DNA of 10,214 bases from Deltaproteobacteria bacterium (GCA_019313505.1 JAFDBA010000058.1:13330-23543); one strand, 5' to 3'. Positions 1-6,930 are shown, counted from the first letter of the stretch. Notes: a model not told the origin generated them from the letters alone. Program-made: numbers and translations.

Positions 1-693
1 GTCTGAAAGAGAAAATTCATAATCAGGAATATCATCATAGTCCACATGTTTTCCCTGTGAAATTTCCGTTATAAGGTTACAAAGTTTTTTATCCGGCACA
101 TAATCCTCAATCGGGTTGCCCGTTTTCAGGCCGGGGTCAAGGTGGAGAAGCTTTCTGAATGCCGGATTCATCAAAACCACCTTGCCTTTGGAGTTTGTTA
201 CAACCACACCGCTCGGAAAAGATTCTAAAATAGTATGGATGCGGCTTTTCTCTGTATCCAGATCAGCCAGAGTCCTTTTTCTTTCTTCCTCCAGCTTTTC
301 AGCCTGCTGAGTGAGGCATATTTTTTCCCAGGCGCGATTAACTACGATACGTAACTGATCAGGCTCAAAGGGTTTCGAGATAAAATCATAGGCCCCCAGT
401 TTCATGGCTTCAATGGCTGTTTCTATCGTGGCGTATCCTGTGATCACGATGACTTGAATTGACTGGTCCAGCGCACGAATGTGTTTGAGAACCTCCAATC
501 CGTCCATGCCCGGCATTCTCAAATCTAAAAGCACAATGGAAGCTTTCTCCTTTTTCAGGGTAGCCAGCCCTTCGTCCCCGCGAGATGCCTTTAGAACCTG
601 GAAACCGATTCGGGTAAGGATTCGTTCAGATGCATCCCGGATATCCTGTTCATCGTCCACAACCAATATTATGGCGTCAGATTTTATCTCCAC
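1..693 (-). CDS. Receiver-PAS signalling protein (response regulator or hybrid kinase), 3' end missing
   Basis: This is a phosphorelay receiver fused to a PAS sensor; 231 codons are visible and the frame is open at the left edge. The receiver spans about residues 6-120: acidic pair D13-D14, phosphoacceptor D57 in VLLDLRMPGMDG, T85 in ITGYA, and K107 in SKPF. A charged helical linker (about 120-155, rich in E, K and R) leads to a PAS domain from about residue 158 (ILESFPSGVVVTNSKGKV, then MNPAF). The start is a GTG at 693, preceded by AAGGAG at good spacing. It lies inside the 3' end of the kinase gene, so the two overlap by 17 bases and are surely co-transcribed and translationally coupled. 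The overlap suggests this is the partner of that kinase. Receiver-linker-PAS proteins of this kind often continue into a HisKA/ATPase core, which cannot be checked here. Confidence 0.93.
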   Translation of the reverse strand, partial: MEIKSDAIILVVDDEQDIRDASERILTRIGFQVLKASRGDEGLATLKKEKASIVLLDLRMPGMDGLEVLKHIRALDQSIQVIVITGYATIETAIEAMKLGAYDFISKPFEPDQLRIVVNRAWEKICLTQQAEKLEEERKRTLADLDTEKSRIHTILESFPSGVVVTNSKGKVVLMNPAFRKLLHLDPGLKTGNPIEDYVPDKKLCNLITEISQGKHVDYDDIPDYEFSLSD

Positions 694-2170
694 TTTCTTC
701 TCCTTCGTTTCCCATATCCGCAATGGGAAACTCAATAATAAATGTCGTTCCTTGTCCCGGCTTGTTTTTTGCCATGATATTGCCGCCGTGATTTTTCACG
801 ATAGTGTAAGCCAGACTGAGACCCAGACCGGTTCCTTTTCCCTCTTCTTTAGTGGTGAAAAATTGTTCAAAAATGTGGGGAAGAATATCCTCGGGTATTC
901 CAGGACCTGTATCGGATATTTCTATGCAAACCCGGTTGCCATCCGACAACAGGCTGCTTTTTACCGTGAGTCTCCCCTTTCCCTCCATGGCCTGGGCGGC
1001 ATTGAGAATGATGTTCATAAACAAATGATTAAGTTGCTGGATATCAGACTGAACAAGGGGGAGTGATGAGTTCAGGTCTCTTTCTATATCTATATTCTGG
1101 AACAGGGTCTGGCTTTCGAGAAGAAACAGAGTCCGGGAAATCGCCTGGTTGACGTCATAAGGCCGCATTAAATGGCGGGTCTGTCTCGTGAATTCCAGCA
1201 GTTCCTTCACCGTATCACGGCATCTTTGGGCGTCTTTCAGGATGCGGCCTAAGTCTTCTTTGGCCCCCTCCTCCAGGTCATATTCTTCCTGGATAAGCTT
1301 GGCAAACAGAGTAATTCCTCCCAGGGGGTTGTTTAATTGGTGGGCTACCCCAGCGGCCAGTTTGCCGAGAGAAGACATCTTTTCTGCCTGCAAGAGCTGA
1401 ATCTGGGTATTTTCCAATTCATTTTTTATTCGAATCTCCTCGCGCATATCACGAAAGAAACCGATGGTCGCTATTTCCTGCCCTTTTTCATGAATTATGG
1501 ATGCATTCAGTTTGATGGGAATGTTTTCGCCATTTTTATTTATAACATCTATATGATATAATTTAAGTTTTCCCTTTCCGCCGTATTTCTCACTTCTGAG
1601 GTTTTGCATAACCTCAAACGCTTGGTTGCCGGGGTAAATATTTCGAACATTGAGAGTAGTAAGCGCTTCATCTTCAGTGTAACCGAAAACCTCGACTGCT
1701 GCATCGTTAAAGATGAGAATCTTTCCATTCATATCTGCCGCAATAACACAGTCCACAGAACTGAGAATCAGATTCCGTAATAAAGCATTTGATCGGTGCA
1801 GCTTATCTTCAAGCCCTCCTCTGGTGGGAAGATCAAAATCCATGCTTACAAAGGCTTCAATTTCATTTCCGGAAAAGATCGGATAAGCAAAATAACACGG
1901 CATTTCATCCAGATCCAAAAAATTTCCTGGCTTGGGCATTAAGGCAGGTTTCCCTTTTTCTTTAGTTATTTTTACCGAACAGTTTTCGCAGGGTGAAGAA
2001 CGATCGTAGAATACTTTGTAGCAGTGCTGCCCGATGATTTCAGAGTCGGTCATCTTATTAAGCTGTGAGCTTAAAGCCAGAATTTTGTATTCCGGCGAAA
2101 TCACCGTGAACCTTCTTTTGAACGCGGAAACGGCCTTGAGTAAATATTCTTTTTCCATATTTTTATGCAT
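677..2170 (-). CDS. Soluble PAS-PAS sensor histidine kinase
   Basis: A cytoplasmic two-component kinase with no membrane segment, so it senses an internal signal. Numbering here is from an upstream ATG at 2182. The N-terminal PAS (about 15-118) carries Cys54, Cys65 and Cys68 in HCYKVFYDRSSPCENC. A second PAS (about 132-250) contains FNDAAVEVFGYTEDE and ends FFRDMREE. A coiled segment leads to the HisKA domain with phosphoacceptor His281 in GVAHQLNNPL. The ATPase domain shows the N box (FMNIILNAAQAM), G1 (ISDTGPGIP), F box (IFEQFFTTK) and G2 (GKGTGLGLS), so catalysis should be intact. The residue after the His is Gln rather than the usual Glu. The start at 2170 (Met5 of the longer frame) is preferred because GGAG lies six bases upstream; the ATG at 2182 has no ribosome site, and Met9 has none either. 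The next gene overlaps the stop by 17 bases. It is divergent from the kinase at 2521. Confidence 0.94.
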   Translation of the reverse strand: MHKNMEKEYLLKAVSAFKRRFTVISPEYKILALSSQLNKMTDSEIIGQHCYKVFYDRSSPCENCSVKITKEKGKPALMPKPGNFLDLDEMPCYFAYPIFSGNEIEAFVSMDFDLPTRGGLEDKLHRSNALLRNLILSSVDCVIAADMNGKILIFNDAAVEVFGYTEDEALTTLNVRNIYPGNQAFEVMQNLRSEKYGGKGKLKLYHIDVINKNGENIPIKLNASIIHEKGQEIATIGFFRDMREEIRIKNELENTQIQLLQAEKMSSLGKLAAGVAHQLNNPLGGITLFAKLIQEEYDLEEGAKEDLGRILKDAQRCRDTVKELLEFTRQTRHLMRPYDVNQAISRTLFLLESQTLFQNIDIERDLNSSLPLVQSDIQQLNHLFMNIILNAAQAMEGKGRLTVKSSLLSDGNRVCIEISDTGPGIPEDILPHIFEQFFTTKEEGKGTGLGLSLAYTIVKNHGGNIMAKNKPGQGTTFIIEFPIADMGNEGEESGDKI

Positions 2171-2338
2171 ATCAGACTCCATATCGGCATATTTAAAAAT
2201 TCTATGTGCTTGTGCCGGATGGTTTGAAAATTATCAAGGCGGGACAGGTAAATCATCTAATTAAGTTTCGCCAAACTCCTTAACAATCAATCATATCCCC
2301 CATCGGAAGTCAACCGGGTATTCACATTTTTACCACGA

Positions 2339-2400
2339 CAAAAAGTGATATTTTCGGTTAGTTGCACAAAGGTTAGGCAACTTTTCAATAATACTTTTTG
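2339..2400. repeat. Nested imperfect dyad in the divergent spacer
   Basis: Perfect 8-base arms CAAAAAGT (2339-2346) and ACTTTTTG (2393-2400) enclose perfect 6-base arms AGTTGC (2360-2365) and GCAACT (2377-2382), with partial matching between them. GGTTAG also occurs twice directly (2356-2361 and 2371-2376). The dyad lies midway between two divergent kinase genes, about 75 bases upstream of the candidate -35 box of the rightward gene. It could be an operator shared by both directions or a small mobile-type repeat; the sequence does not decide. Confidence 0.55.
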
Positions 2401-2475
2401 CGAGTTTTAGTTAAAAGATAAACATAATTCATAAAATTCTGGAACATTAAAAATAATGAACAATTTGGTTTCGGC

Positions 2476-2504
2476 TTGACCTGTTAGAGAATGAGCGATA
2501 TAAA
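2476..2504 (+). promoter_or_regulatory. Candidate sigma-70-type promoter for the Rossmann-PAS kinase
   Basis: TTGACC (2476-2481), a 17-base spacer and TATAAA (2499-2504) fit the housekeeping consensus closely. Predicted initiation near 2511 leaves only about 10 bases before the ATG at 2521. The ribosome site AGGA (2510-2513) would then sit at the extreme 5' end of the message. Either the transcript is nearly leaderless, translation starts at the internal ATG at 2584, or another promoter is used. Confidence 0.55.
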
Positions 2505-2520
2505 TCAATAGGATAAGATC

Positions 2521-4083
2521 ATGAAAGAAAAGAATCAAAAAAACAGATATGGTACGAGAAAATCGCTTTTTTTGACCGATGGAATGGCCCATGCCGTGAA
2601 TCTGGCGATCGTGGGCGGAGGCAGAGCCTGTAAATTCTTCATAGAGCTTCTCCAGAGTGAACCATTGCCTTATCTAAACATTAATATATTGGGGGTTTGT
2701 GACATCAACCCGGAGGCTGAAGGTTTTGTTTTGGCCAATAAACTGGGAATATATACCACCAGTAATTTTAAGGACCTTTTCAAGATAAAAAATATCAATA
2801 GTATTATTGATCTGACCGGCAGCAGACAAGTGTGGCTTGAAATCATACGCTTCAGACCTAAAAAGGTCGGAGTACTGGAACACAACATCGGCGGTTTAAT
2901 GAGAAGACTCTTCGACGTTAATCAGAACCTTGAATCAGCAGAACGGCTATTGGTTATTGAAAAGACATTTTCAGACTTTCTTATTCAGCAAAGTACGGCT
3001 GCAATTGTGATTTTAAATACAGATTTTACGATCGTTGAAACAAATGAAGCATACTTAACGGCTGTAAATAAATCGAAAGAAGAGGTTATTGGAGCAAACT
3101 GTTACGAAATTTCCCATGGTTACAGTGCTCCGTGTTCGAGTTCACAGCCCGAAATGGAATGCCCCATGGTGGAAACTCTGAGAACCGGCATATCTGCACA
3201 TGTTATCCACGAGCATCTATCCCCGGAAGGCCACGCAACATACTGCAATATAGTCACTTATCCTTTAAAGGATCAAAACGGTGAAATTTTTCATATCATT
3301 GAGGTATGGAGGGATATCACAGATGAATTATCACACCGATGGGACATGAAGGTGAAGGAATTAAAATCTGATTTTCAAAAACTGATTCAAGAAGATCGCA
3401 TGATTTCGCTGGGCAAATTAGTGGCCAGTTGCACTCACGAAATTAACAACCCCATTCAGGGGTTATTGACATTCAGCTATTTAATGCAGGAAATCCTGGC
3501 CGAAGGTAAGCCGAGTTCAAAAGATCTGGAGCAGTTTAAAAAATATCTTTTTCTCATGTCCAAAGAATTGGAACGTTGTGGAAGTATTGTTTCCGGTCTG
3601 CTTTCATTTTCACGTGAAAGTCCCAGGGAACACAAGGATATAGATCTTAACGAAGTCCTTGATGCGGTCATTACCCTGACGCGCCATAAAATGGAACTTC
3701 GCAATGTTGACCTGATTAGCTATCTATATCCGGAATTATTAATGATACATGGTGATAGCCACGAGCTACAACAATGCTTTCTTAATCTGATTTTCAACGC
3801 TATTGAAGCGATGCCCCAGGGTGGACAATTGAACATAATTTCCAAACTGGAAAGGGCAAAAAAGAATGTGCGGGTAGAAATTGTGGACACCGGATATGGA
3901 ATCTCCAGGGAAAACCTGGACCACATTTTTGACCCATTTTTTACCACAAAGGAACAAGGAGAAGGTACCGGGCTTGGATTATCCATTGTTCACAGCGTTA
4001 TAAAAAATCATGGAGGTAATATTAAGGTAAGCAGTAAAGTGGGAGAGGGGACTTCATTTGTTTTGAATTTTTCCACCCATTAA
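2521..4083 (+). CDS. Histidine kinase with N-terminal Rossmann (NAD-binding-like) domain and cysteine-marked PAS
   Basis: A soluble sensor kinase of 520 residues. Residues 25-125 look like a dinucleotide-binding Rossmann fold of the Gfo/Idh/MocA or homoserine dehydrogenase N-terminal type: first strand and glycine loop NLAIVGGGRACKFF (G32-G34, A36), second strand ending in an acid (ILGVCD, D61), then SIIDLTGSR and KVGVLEHNIGG. A PAS domain (about 150-268) has Cys194, Cys205 and Cys214 in CYEISHGYSAPC and ECP, and ends EVWRDITDE. The HisKA domain has phosphoacceptor His306 in CTHEINNPIQG. The ATPase shows LNLIFNAIEAM, IVDTGYGIS, DPFFTTK and GEGTGLGLS. No membrane segment is seen. A sigma-54 activator follows 29 bases later, its likely partner. 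Family knowledge suggests the Rossmann part could sense NAD(P)(H) or a related ligand; this is inference. The start has a modest AGGA seven bases upstream; Met22 (2584) is the alternative. Confidence 0.93.
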   Translation: MKEKNQKNRYGTRKSLFLTDGMAHAVNLAIVGGGRACKFFIELLQSEPLPYLNINILGVCDINPEAEGFVLANKLGIYTTSNFKDLFKIKNINSIIDLTGSRQVWLEIIRFRPKKVGVLEHNIGGLMRRLFDVNQNLESAERLLVIEKTFSDFLIQQSTAAIVILNTDFTIVETNEAYLTAVNKSKEEVIGANCYEISHGYSAPCSSSQPEMECPMVETLRTGISAHVIHEHLSPEGHATYCNIVTYPLKDQNGEIFHIIEVWRDITDELSHRWDMKVKELKSDFQKLIQEDRMISLGKLVASCTHEINNPIQGLLTFSYLMQEILAEGKPSSKDLEQFKKYLFLMSKELERCGSIVSGLLSFSRESPREHKDIDLNEVLDAVITLTRHKMELRNVDLISYLYPELLMIHGDSHELQQCFLNLIFNAIEAMPQGGQLNIISKLERAKKNVRVEIVDTGYGISRENLDHIFDPFFTTKEQGEGTGLGLSIVHSVIKNHGGNIKVSSKVGEGTSFVLNFSTH

Positions 4084-4112
4084 CTTGTTATGTCCTGTGA
4101 TGGAGGAAGACT

Positions 4113-4337
4113 ATGGATGAAAAGATGAGCATCATGGTTGTGGATGATGAAGAAATCGTCCGGGAATCTCTTTTCCACTGGTTTAAAAAATATGGCCATG
4201 TGGTGGATACCGCTTCATCGGGCTTTGAGGCTTTGGATAAATTGGAAAAGTACCCTTTTCAGCTCTTGTTTGTGGATATCAAGATGCCCAAAATGGATGG
4301 CATAGAACTGCATATGGATCCATTGAATCGGCGGTAG
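4113..4337 (+). pseudogene. 5' fragment of an NtrC-family sigma-54 response regulator (receiver half, frame broken)
   Basis: This reads as the first half of a receiver domain: IMVVDDEEIVRES with the acidic pair D11-D12, and the phosphoacceptor D55 in LLFVDIKMPKMDG. The frame then goes wrong after GIEL and stops within seven residues. The rest of the receiver continues in another frame just downstream (TAYGSIESAVEAMRIG, then YLLKPFKPDQ), merging into the ATPase domain of the next entry, so the two pieces are one gene. About 16-17 codons that normally link the D box to the conserved Thr are missing. The start is strong: GGAGG at 4102-4106, six bases before the ATG. The 74-residue product alone could not fold as a receiver. 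It follows the kinase gene by 29 bases. Confidence 0.85.
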
Positions 4338-4342
4338 AAGCC

Positions 4343-5407
4343 ATGCGAATCGGGGCCAGCGACTACCTGCTCAAGCCCTTCAAGCCGGATCAACTTTCCC
4401 TTGTAATGGAGAGGATATCACATCAAAAGAAACTTTTATTCGAGCACAACTATCTGAAAGGGCGTTTGGAGGAAATTACCCGGTTTGATAACATTATCGG
4501 ACAGTCTCCCCCAATGGAAGATATTTTCAACCTGATCCCTGAGGTTGCCCAGAGCGACTCTTCTATTCTGTTGATCGGGGAAACCGGTACCGGGAAAGAG
4601 TTGGTTGCAAAAGCCATACATGCAAAAAGCCGTCGATCCCATCTTCCTTTTATTGCGATTAACTGCGGTGCACTACAGGACACCCTGCTGGAAAGTGAAC
4701 TTTTTGGGCATCAGAAAGGGGTTTTCACCGGAGCAACCCATGCCCGTAAGGGTTTTTTGGAAGTGGTTTCAGGGGGTACCCTGTTCCTTGACGAAATTGG
4801 AGAAATCAGCCCGAAAATGCAGATCGATCTGCTGCGCGTTCTGGAAGAAAAGAAGATAACCAGTATCGGGAGCAGGGAGCCTGTTGATGTGGATTTTCGA
4901 CTAATTTCAGCCACCAGTCGAGATTTGGGAAAAGGAATTACCGACGGCTCTTTCAGAGAGGATTTTTTTTACCGCATTAATGTAATCATGATCGACATTC
5001 CTTCGCTAAAGAAAAGAAAGGAGGATATTCCCTTATTAATTCAGCATTTTCTCGAAAAGTACGGACATGAAACCACAAAACAGGTCGATCGCGTCACCCG
5101 TAATGCAACGGAACTCTTAAAACGCTACGACTGGCCTGGAAATGTCAGGGAATTGGAAAATGCCGTTGAAAGAGCTGTGGTGCTTGCCCAATCCAGGACA
5201 CTCGGGATTAAGGATTTTGCTTTCCTTCGGTCTTCTCCCGCTCCCTTATCAAGGCCTCTGTCCCTGCAAGAAGTTGAAAAGCAGCATATTCAACAGATCC
5301 TTGAAGAATATAACTGGAATGTGACTCAGGCATCCAAAGCTCTGGAAATCAACCGTGTTACCTTGCATAAAAAGATTAAACGGTTTAATTTAGAAAGAAG
5401 GGTTTAG
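4343..5407 (+). CDS. Sigma-54-dependent activator, ATPase and DNA-binding part of the broken NtrC-family regulator
   Basis: This frame carries the effector half of an enhancer-binding protein, which remodels sigma-54 RNA polymerase using ATP. The first 16 residues are the last part of the receiver (K11 in LLKPF is the conserved Lys). The AAA+ domain follows: Walker A GETGTGKE, GHQKGVFTGA for sigma-54 contact, Walker B GGTLFLDEIGE, arginine-finger region FREDFFYRINV, and sensor II WPGNVRELEN. The C terminus is a Fis-type helix-turn-helix (NVTQASKALEINRVTLHKKI). The sigma-54 loop has Val where GAFTGA is usual. All catalytic motifs are present, so if translated from the weakly preceded ATG at 4343 or from another internal start, it would be an activator without a receiver. 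In many relatives that means unregulated activity, but here it is more likely the remnant of one gene beginning at 4113. The protease gene starts 12 bases after the stop. Confidence 0.88.
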   Translation: MRIGASDYLLKPFKPDQLSLVMERISHQKKLLFEHNYLKGRLEEITRFDNIIGQSPPMEDIFNLIPEVAQSDSSILLIGETGTGKELVAKAIHAKSRRSHLPFIAINCGALQDTLLESELFGHQKGVFTGATHARKGFLEVVSGGTLFLDEIGEISPKMQIDLLRVLEEKKITSIGSREPVDVDFRLISATSRDLGKGITDGSFREDFFYRINVIMIDIPSLKKRKEDIPLLIQHFLEKYGHETTKQVDRVTRNATELLKRYDWPGNVRELENAVERAVVLAQSRTLGIKDFAFLRSSPAPLSRPLSLQEVEKQHIQQILEEYNWNVTQASKALEINRVTLHKKIKRFNLERRV

Positions 5408-5419
5408 CCCGAATTTTTC

Positions 5420-6001
5420 ATGAGCTCAAAAAAAAGACTCGTTGGCGTGGTTCCTCTTGGAGAAGTTCCCGAAATTGCCTTAAAGGTCATCGCGGCACAT
5501 ATCTCCGGCTATTTTAATCTTTCCGTACAAATCCTGCCACCCCTGGAACATCCTGAATATGCTCTTGATGAAAGACGGTTTCAGTACAATGCGGGCATTA
5601 TTCTCAAAGCATTTGAGTCTATGAGGTTTAAAGATTATGACAAGGTCATCGGTGTTCTTAATCCGGACCTCTTTATTCCCATTTTTACGCACGTCTTTGG
5701 CGAGGCAAAACAGGGGGGGAAATTCGCACTGGTCTCCTTGTTCAGACTGGGCAAGAATCCGGATGGCTCTTCCTCTCCATCGTCACTGATTTTTGAGAGG
5801 GCGGCAAAAGTTGCCCTTCATGAATTAGGCCATCTTTTTAATCTTCTCCATTGCCGGGAGAAAAGGTGCCTCATGCATTTCTCGGGAGATATCCAAGACC
5901 TGGATGAGACACCCATTTATCTGTGCAGGTACTGCTCAACTTTTCTTAAAGATCGTCTTCTTCGCCTAAATCTTATTAGTTCTAAGGAACGTTTTCGTTA
6001 G
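5420..6001 (+). CDS. amzA: Archaemetzincin-type zinc metalloprotease
   Basis: A 193-residue cytosolic protein, normal length for archaemetzincins. The opening KRLVGVVPLGEVP and the pairs KVIGVLNPDLFIP and KFALVSLFRLG are typical of the family core. The active-site block has H134, E135, H138 and H144 in HELGHLFNLLHC, followed by C150, the Met-turn M152, and a CRYC pair (C169, C172). This is the HExxHxx(G)xxHC-x4-C-x-M-...-CxxC signature, with catalytic zinc on the three His and a second structural zinc on the four Cys. The Gly expected between the second and third His is Asn141; Asn tolerates the same tight-turn geometry, so activity is not excluded. The physiological substrate is unknown for the family. 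The ribosome site is weak, but the ATG lies 12 bases after the preceding stop, suggesting translational coupling to the regulator. The 3' end overlaps the convergent gene by 36 bases. Confidence 0.9.
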   Translation: MSSKKRLVGVVPLGEVPEIALKVIAAHISGYFNLSVQILPPLEHPEYALDERRFQYNAGIILKAFESMRFKDYDKVIGVLNPDLFIPIFTHVFGEAKQGGKFALVSLFRLGKNPDGSSSPSSLIFERAAKVALHELGHLFNLLHCREKRCLMHFSGDIQDLDETPIYLCRYCSTFLKDRLLRLNLISSKERFR

Positions 6002-6907
6002 TAAATCCCATCCGAGCTCAGGAAAATTACCGAACACATCGCTAATGGGCTGACCACCTGTTGCTGCCAGTTGTTCATATTCCGGTCCCATGAGATTCAA
6101 CAGTTTCTGACTTTCTTGTTCCATCCACTGAATGCCCTCATTACCATAATAGAGTCCTCTTAGATTTTTTTTCGGCATATCAGGTTCCAGTATATATAGC
6201 CACCCCTCATGGTAAGGATCCTCATGGGTGATTTCGGGATGCTCCCGGACCTTATGGTTTACTGCCAGAACCGTACCGGTTACCGGGGACAGGGCTGCGG
6301 CTTTATGATCTTCTCGACCGAAAGTCAGTCCGACCTGATCTTTTGTCAGGGTGGTCCCCAGAGGCGGAAGGGCGAGAAATTGCAATCCACCGAATAACTT
6401 CACCAGGAAATCATCAAATCCGACCCTGAGTCGTCCCCCATGCTCGAAACGAGCCCAATTGTGGCCCATGTGATAATAATAGCCGTCGGCCATGCGGTAA
6501 CCGGATGCTAAATCGTAGTTGGGTGGATTGTGGAGTTGTTCAAAATCGAGTTCATCCAGCATCTGGTCAAAAGTACAATGAAAACATTCGTAGTTCAGGG
6601 GGCAGATCTTCGGAGCATCGATACGTCCAGTTAAGTGATGCCTGCAGGGTCGCTCTGATCCCTGATACTGTGTTTTTAAATGCTCAACCCATGCGGGTTC
6701 TTTCCGTTCCGTTTCGGTCTGGCGCCCGGACTCCATTGTACGCCGCATCCCCTTATCAAAGGGGCAATTGTAGCAATCATAGGCATTGTCACATAATCGG
6801 AAATTGACAATTCCGGCCTTCATCCAAATACATTTATCTTCAACCACCTGGAATCCCATAACCCGCTTCTTTTTCCTTTTTTGATCTATGACTCCTATTC
6901 TTTTCAT
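5966..6907 (-). CDS. Cysteine-module protein with GcvH-like domain lacking the lipoyl lysine
   Basis: The 313-residue protein has two tandem cysteine modules followed by a glycine-cleavage-H-like domain. Module 1: C26, C39, C45 and C48, ending CYNCPFD. Module 2: C88, C102, C108 and C111, ending CFHCTFD. Both have the spacing C-x12/13-C-x5-C-x2-C-x-F-D and could bind zinc or an iron-sulfur cluster. The GcvH-like part (about 148-245) contains NWARFEHGGRLRVGFDDF, FLALPPLGTTL, LSPVTGTVLAVN and PYHEGWLYIL, matching the family throughout. In GcvH, E2 and biotinyl domains the modified Lys lies eight residues before the Pro of this turn. Here that position is Asp200, and the nearest Lys (K202) is two residues off, so normal lipoylation is doubtful. 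No signal peptide is visible. AAAGGAGG precedes the ATG. It is probably co-transcribed with the truncated paralog from the sigma-54 promoter. Annotation pipelines may call it GcvH, but a role in glycine cleavage is not supported. Confidence 0.88.
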   Translation of the reverse strand: MKRIGVIDQKRKKKRVMGFQVVEDKCIWMKAGIVNFRLCDNAYDCYNCPFDKGMRRTMESGRQTETERKEPAWVEHLKTQYQGSERPCRHHLTGRIDAPKICPLNYECFHCTFDQMLDELDFEQLHNPPNYDLASGYRMADGYYYHMGHNWARFEHGGRLRVGFDDFLVKLFGGLQFLALPPLGTTLTKDQVGLTFGREDHKAAALSPVTGTVLAVNHKVREHPEITHEDPYHEGWLYILEPDMPKKNLRGLYYGNEGIQWMEQESQKLLNLMGPEYEQLAATGGQPISDVFGNFPELGWDLLTKTFLRTNKI

Positions 6908-6930
6908 TTTATTAACCTCCTTTATCCTGC

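Noticed and set aside
479..1066. A 195-codon plus-strand open frame.
   Set aside because: It lies antisense to the kinase and receiver genes, has no ribosome site, and shows no recognisable domain.
4311..4321. CATATGGATCC looks like adjacent NdeI and BamHI sites at the frameshift, suggesting a cloning scar.
   Set aside because: The same bases encode the expected A-Y-G-S-I of the receiver in the downstream frame, so they are native sequence.
5966..6907. Glycine cleavage H protein (gcvH) or the lipoate-binding protein of sulfur oxidation.
   Set aside because: The lipoyl lysine position is Asp, two cysteine modules are added, and no glycine-cleavage or heterodisulfide-reductase-like genes are nearby.
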